The notes beneath the pieces were generated by a model. It saw nothing but the letters and a program-made list of their open reading frames with translations. It was not told the origin of the DNA and made no database searches. The translations under genes and the position numbers were made by a program. Source: Enteractinococcus sp. (lineage in GTDB: Bacteria; Actinomycetota; Actinomycetes; Actinomycetales; Micrococcaceae). Taken from it: 8,904 nucleotides of DNA. Shown here piece after piece: positions 5,737 to 8,904 of this stretch (position 1 is the stretch's first letter; each line of letters starts with the position of its first letter). The DNA is taken from contig JAJUIX010000036.1 in the NCBI GenBank assembly GCA_029267455.1, positions 1 to 8,904 on the forward strand. The letters run 5' to 3'.

Positions 5737-7197
5737 ATGGCTTTGCAGCTGAACTTCGCCGCGCGCTCTGACGTGGGACGAGTGCGTTCAAAAAACGACG
5801 ACTCCGCCTACGTCGGTCGCTACCTGGCCGTGGTTGCCGACGGCATGGGTGGCCACGTCGGCGGCGACGTGGCTTCAGCCTCGGTCGTGCTCGACCTTGC
5901 CCCGCTAGACCGCAACGATCACGCGGATCCAGCCACCCTGCTCGCCGATGAAATTCAGTCGGCCAACCTCATTCTCAACGACCTGGTGCACGACAACCCC
6001 AAGCTCGCCGGTATGGGGACGACCTGTACCGCTGTGCTGGTCGACAACAACATGCTGCACATGGCCCACATCGGCGACTCCCGGGCCTACCGCATCAAAA
6101 ACGGTGTCTTCGAACAGCTCTCCTCCGATCACACCTTCGTCCAGCGCCTGATCGATGAAGGCCGGATCAAACCTGAAGACGCTGAATCCCACCCGCACAA
6201 GAACGTGCTGATGCGTGTGCTCGGCGACGTCGATGCCTCACCAGAACTGGATGTCACCTCATTTGAGTCCGAACCCGGCGAGCGCTGGCTGCTGTGTTCC
6301 GACGGCCTCAACGCCGTCGTCGATGACGCCACGATCGAATCGCTGCTGCGCGCTGACAAACCACTTGACGACATCTGTCGGGACCTCGTCGAAGAAACCC
6401 TCAACCGCGGTGCCCCCGATAACGTGACCATCGTCGTCTTTGAAACCGCCGAAGCTCGGGTCACCGTCGAAGAACCACCGCGCGATGACGAACTCACCGA
6501 ATCCGCGCTCGAAGTGTCCAAAGCCGGTGATGGCGAACCCGTCTCCGCCGCCCTACTGCGCGCGGATCTTGGTTCCCGCCCGCACTTGCTCGTGGGTGCC
6601 GCAGAACTTGCCACCGACACCGACCAAATTCCGATAGTGACTCGGTCGTCGTCGCAAAAACGCGCAGCCGCCCTTTTGCACGGTGCCTCAGATGCCGCTG
6701 AGCCCGCAACGGCGCAGTCGTCGTCTCAGACTGAACTTGACGAAGACGCCGTCCCCACCGGACGCCGCTCCTGGCCGCTGTTGACGATGGTGGGCGTGTT
6801 CCTCATCCTGTTCGCAACCTCGCTGGCGGTCGGTTTCCTGTGGATCCGCGGCCAGTACTTCGTCGGTACCACCGATGATCGGGTGGCCATCTATCAGGGT
6901 GTGCCGCAATCACTCGGCCCGCTTGAGCTGTCTTCCGTCGAAGAAACCACTGAAATTCCGCTGTCCCGCTTGCCAGGGTATAGCCGACAACGCGTCGAGG
7001 CCGGTCTGCCCGCCCAAGATCTCAATCATGCCCGTGAAATCCTGATGGATCTGGAAGCAGCGCTCATCCCCGAGGCCCCGCCGGTCTCCCCAACTGATCA
7101 GCCCGACGATACCAACATCCCGCTGGCATCCAACGGCGTCACCGTATCCGCCTCAATTGCCGGTGCCACCGCCGGCGCCACAGGAGGCAACCCCTGA
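5737..7197 (+). CDS. pstP: PstP, PP2C-family Ser/Thr protein phosphatase
   Basis: PstP dephosphorylates the PknA/PknB kinases and their cell-wall and division substrates. The 486-residue protein has a cytoplasmic PPM/PP2C domain (about 1-237) with all main motifs: D35-G36 in VADGMGGHVGGD, GTTCTAVLV (95-103), HIGDSRAYR (111-119), SSDHTF (129-134), D189 in LLCSDGL, and D228-N229 in GAPDNVTIVV. These aspartates bind the two catalytic metals. A variable acidic linker (238-342) leads to one membrane helix (about 346-369), then RGQYFVG and an extracellular tail ending in an Ala/Gly-rich stretch, the usual PstP layout. ATG 5737 lies 2 bases after the fhaB stop with only a weak distant ribosome site, so translation is probably coupled. 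Its stop overlaps the next start as TGATG. Confidence 0.96.
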   Translation: MALQLNFAARSDVGRVRSKNDDSAYVGRYLAVVADGMGGHVGGDVASASVVLDLAPLDRNDHADPATLLADEIQSANLILNDLVHDNPKLAGMGTTCTAVLVDNNMLHMAHIGDSRAYRIKNGVFEQLSSDHTFVQRLIDEGRIKPEDAESHPHKNVLMRVLGDVDASPELDVTSFESEPGERWLLCSDGLNAVVDDATIESLLRADKPLDDICRDLVEETLNRGAPDNVTIVVFETAEARVTVEEPPRDDELTESALEVSKAGDGEPVSAALLRADLGSRPHLLVGAAELATDTDQIPIVTRSSSQKRAAALLHGASDAAEPATAQSSSQTELDEDAVPTGRRSWPLLTMVGVFLILFATSLAVGFLWIRGQYFVGTTDDRVAIYQGVPQSLGPLELSSVEETTEIPLSRLPGYSRQRVEAGLPAQDLNHAREILMDLEAALIPEAPPVSPTDQPDDTNIPLASNGVTVSASIAGATAGATGGNP

Positions 7198-8621
7198 TGA
7201 CCAAAACCATCGACGCCGTCGACGCCGAACAGCCCGTCAAAAAACCGCTACGCATCACCGAACTTCTCCTATCCGTGCTGGCCGTGGCGATCGGCTCGGG
7301 CGCCTATATGCTTTCCGGCCTCGGCATGGATCAGCCGCTGGAGGCCCACTACTGGATCCAGCTGGGCGTCATGTTCGCCCTGGCCATCGCCTTCCACATT
7401 GTCATTCGCCTCCGTGCGCCGTTCGCCGACCAATACGTCGTACCCCTAGCGCTCGCCCTGAACGGACTGGGTTTGGCGATGATTCACCGGCTCGACCTCG
7501 TGCCCCCGGGCACCCAGGCCGCGAATAACCAGTTACTGTGGACGGTGCTGTCGGTCATTATTTCGATGGCACTGGTATGGTTCATCATCGACTACCGGCA
7601 CATGCGCCGCTTCACCTACGTGTGGCTGTTGGCCTCGGCCGTCCTGCTGTTGTTGCCGTTCCTACCGTTTATTGGGATGGAGATCTATGGTGCCCGCATT
7701 TGGGTCAACTTAGGGATCGGCTCCTTCCAACCCGGTGAAGTGGCCAAACTTACCCTGGCCATTTTCTTCGCCTCGTACCTGAGCGCCAACCGAGACCTCA
7801 TCCTGCTGGCCGGCCGCAAAATCGGACCGTTGGCCTTCCCGCGCGTGCAAGACCTCGGCCCGCTGGTCGTCGCTTGGCTCGTCGCGATGGGCGTGCTCAT
7901 TTTCCAGCGTGATCTGGGTTCCGCCGTGTTGTTCTTCGGCCTGTTCATGGCCATGATTTATTTAGCGACGTCGCGCCTGTCCTGGATCATCCTGGGCCTG
8001 GTCGCCGTGGGGGCCGGCGGCATCATCGCCATTAACTTATTCCCCCACGTCGAAGCCCGCATCGACGGGTGGCTCAACGCGTTCGACATGGACATGATTT
8101 ACGCCGAGCACGGCTCCCACCAGGTCGTCCAGGGTCTCTTCGGCCTGGCCTCGGGTGGGTTATTCGGCTCTGGGCTTGGCGAAGGCCGCCCCGATCTCGT
8201 GTTCGCAGCGAACTCAGATATGATTATCGCCTCGTTGGGTGAAGAACTCGGGCTCGTCGGGTTGACGGCGATCCTGCTGATCTTCTTCCTCCTCATCACC
8301 CGCATCATGCGTATCGGCCTGTCAGCACGCGACGCATTTGGCAAACTGCTCGCCGCCGGGCTCGGCTGTGCGATGGCGATCCAAATTTTCGTCGTCGTCG
8401 GTGGTGTGTTGCGCGTCATCCCATTGACCGGTTTGACCACCCCGTTCATGGCCGCCGGTGGATCGTCACTGTTAGCGAACTGGATGATTATCGGGCTAGT
8501 GTTGTTAATTTCCCACACCGCCAATCGCCCAATGCAAGCCGGCCCCATGGTGAATGCATCGGGTATTGGGGCGGGCACATCGGTACCGGGACAACCAGTA
8601 GAGGCGGGTGAGCGCAAGTGA
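7197..8621 (+). CDS. rodA: SEDS-family peptidoglycan glycosyltransferase (RodA/FtsW type)
   Basis: SEDS proteins polymerise glycan strands from lipid II and work with a class B penicillin-binding protein. This 474-residue protein has about ten to twelve hydrophobic helices spread over residues 20-440. Signature segments are present: GARIWVNLG (165-173) with SFQPGEVAKL (176-185), FQRDLGSAVL (236-245) whose D239 is the likely catalytic aspartate, QGLFGLASGGLFGSGLGEG (312-330), DMIIASLGEELGLVG (341-355), and LTGLTTPFMAAGGSS (410-424). ATG 7197 overlaps the pstP stop by one base and has AGGAGG at 7182-7187, 9 bases away. The gene beside pbpA is called rodA in M. tuberculosis, although sequence alone does not separate RodA from FtsW here. 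The hydrophilic N-terminus and short C-terminal tail are normal. Confidence 0.95.
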   Translation: MTKTIDAVDAEQPVKKPLRITELLLSVLAVAIGSGAYMLSGLGMDQPLEAHYWIQLGVMFALAIAFHIVIRLRAPFADQYVVPLALALNGLGLAMIHRLDLVPPGTQAANNQLLWTVLSVIISMALVWFIIDYRHMRRFTYVWLLASAVLLLLPFLPFIGMEIYGARIWVNLGIGSFQPGEVAKLTLAIFFASYLSANRDLILLAGRKIGPLAFPRVQDLGPLVVAWLVAMGVLIFQRDLGSAVLFFGLFMAMIYLATSRLSWIILGLVAVGAGGIIAINLFPHVEARIDGWLNAFDMDMIYAEHGSHQVVQGLFGLASGGLFGSGLGEGRPDLVFAANSDMIIASLGEELGLVGLTAILLIFFLLITRIMRIGLSARDAFGKLLAAGLGCAMAIQIFVVVGGVLRVIPLTGLTTPFMAAGGSSLLANWMIIGLVLLISHTANRPMQAGPMVNASGIGAGTSVPGQPVEAGERK

Positions 8622-8904
8622 ACGAATCGATCCGATACGCGTGGTACGCCATCGTCGCCATCTTCTTGGTCCTCATCGGCGCCGCCAGCTACGTCCAAGT
8701 CATCGGGGCCGACGATCTGCGCGCCCACGAAGCCAACTCCCGCGAACTGTATAAACAATTCGGCGGCCCCCGCGGCCCGATCCTGGTCGACGGCGAGCCC
8801 ATCGCCGAATCGGTCCCGAGCGACTCATCGAGCTTTGACTACCAGCGCGTCTATCACGACCCCGAACTCTATTCCGGCCTGACCGGGTTCTACTCCCTGG
8901 CCTA
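8618..8904 (+). CDS. pbpA: PbpA, class B penicillin-binding protein (N-terminal part, cut by window end)
   Basis: PbpA cross-links peptidoglycan and pairs with the SEDS polymerase encoded just upstream. Only the first 95 residues are inside the window and the frame is open at 8904. They show a short cytoplasmic start, one membrane anchor (about residues 7-28, YAWYAIVAIFLVLIGAASYV), then features typical of actinobacterial PbpA: YVQVIGADDLRAHEAN, GGPRGPILVDGEPIAESV (49-66), and LYSGLTGFYSLA at the edge. The catalytic transpeptidase domain lies beyond the window. GTG 8618 overlaps the rodA stop (GTGA), with GGTGAG at 8607-8612 as a possible ribosome site. The kinases pknA and pknB are expected downstream by synteny. 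Confidence 0.95.
   Translation, partial: MNESIRYAWYAIVAIFLVLIGAASYVQVIGADDLRAHEANSRELYKQFGGPRGPILVDGEPIAESVPSDSSSFDYQRVYHDPELYSGLTGFYSLA

Noticed and set aside
8099..8758. Long minus-strand frame of 219 residues opposite rodA/pbpA
   Set aside because: It is a shadow frame in GC-rich coding sequence; the plus-strand frames carry clear SEDS and PbpA motifs.

Overview
The window looks like a chromosome segment from a high-GC Gram-positive bacterium (Actinomycetota), most likely a member of the Micrococcales of moderate GC content. The strongest evidence is the right half. It carries the actinobacterial cell-growth signalling cluster fhaA-fhaB-pstP-rodA(ftsW)-pbpA in its usual order, with a divergent tRNA-Leu just upstream of fhaA, as I recall from Mycobacterium tuberculosis. 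GTG and TTG starts are common. The genus assignment is inference.

Left region (1 to about 4000): a loose set of accessory genes, several of them damaged. At the left edge a minus-strand two-helix membrane protein remnant abuts the ligand-binding half of a TetR-type regulator whose DNA-binding half is missing. This looks like a deletion across a divergent gene pair. Next comes a stand-alone protein with a type I restriction HsdR-like N-terminal nuclease domain (752-1879) and no neighbouring methylase, specificity or motor gene. A cyclase/kynurenine-formamidase-like metal hydrolase (1953-2630) overlaps a small GerW/YtfJ-like protein (2627-2971). A bile-acid:sodium symporter family transporter (3071-3972) follows, broken by a frameshift in a run of six G.

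Middle (3973-4459): an intergenic region holding a strong intrinsic terminator, a complete tRNA-Leu(CAG) with encoded CCA on the minus strand, its promoter region, and the promoter and Shine-Dalgarno site of the fhaA operon on the plus strand. An 8-bp inverted repeat made of -10-like sequences lies between the divergent units.

Right region (4460-8904): five tightly packed, translationally coupled genes. FhaA and FhaB are phosphothreonine-binding FHA proteins. PstP is the membrane-anchored PP2C phosphatase that reverses Ser/Thr kinase signalling. The SEDS protein polymerises peptidoglycan glycan strands, and PbpA is its partner transpeptidase, cut by the window end. The kinases PknA and PknB would be expected just beyond the right edge. 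Together these genes couple wall synthesis and division to Ser/Thr phosphorylation.

I see no clear multi-gene undescribed system. The best candidates for a second look are the orphan HsdR-like nuclease, the transporter frameshift (which falls exactly on a -1 slippery heptamer) and the rearrangement junction near 255-267.
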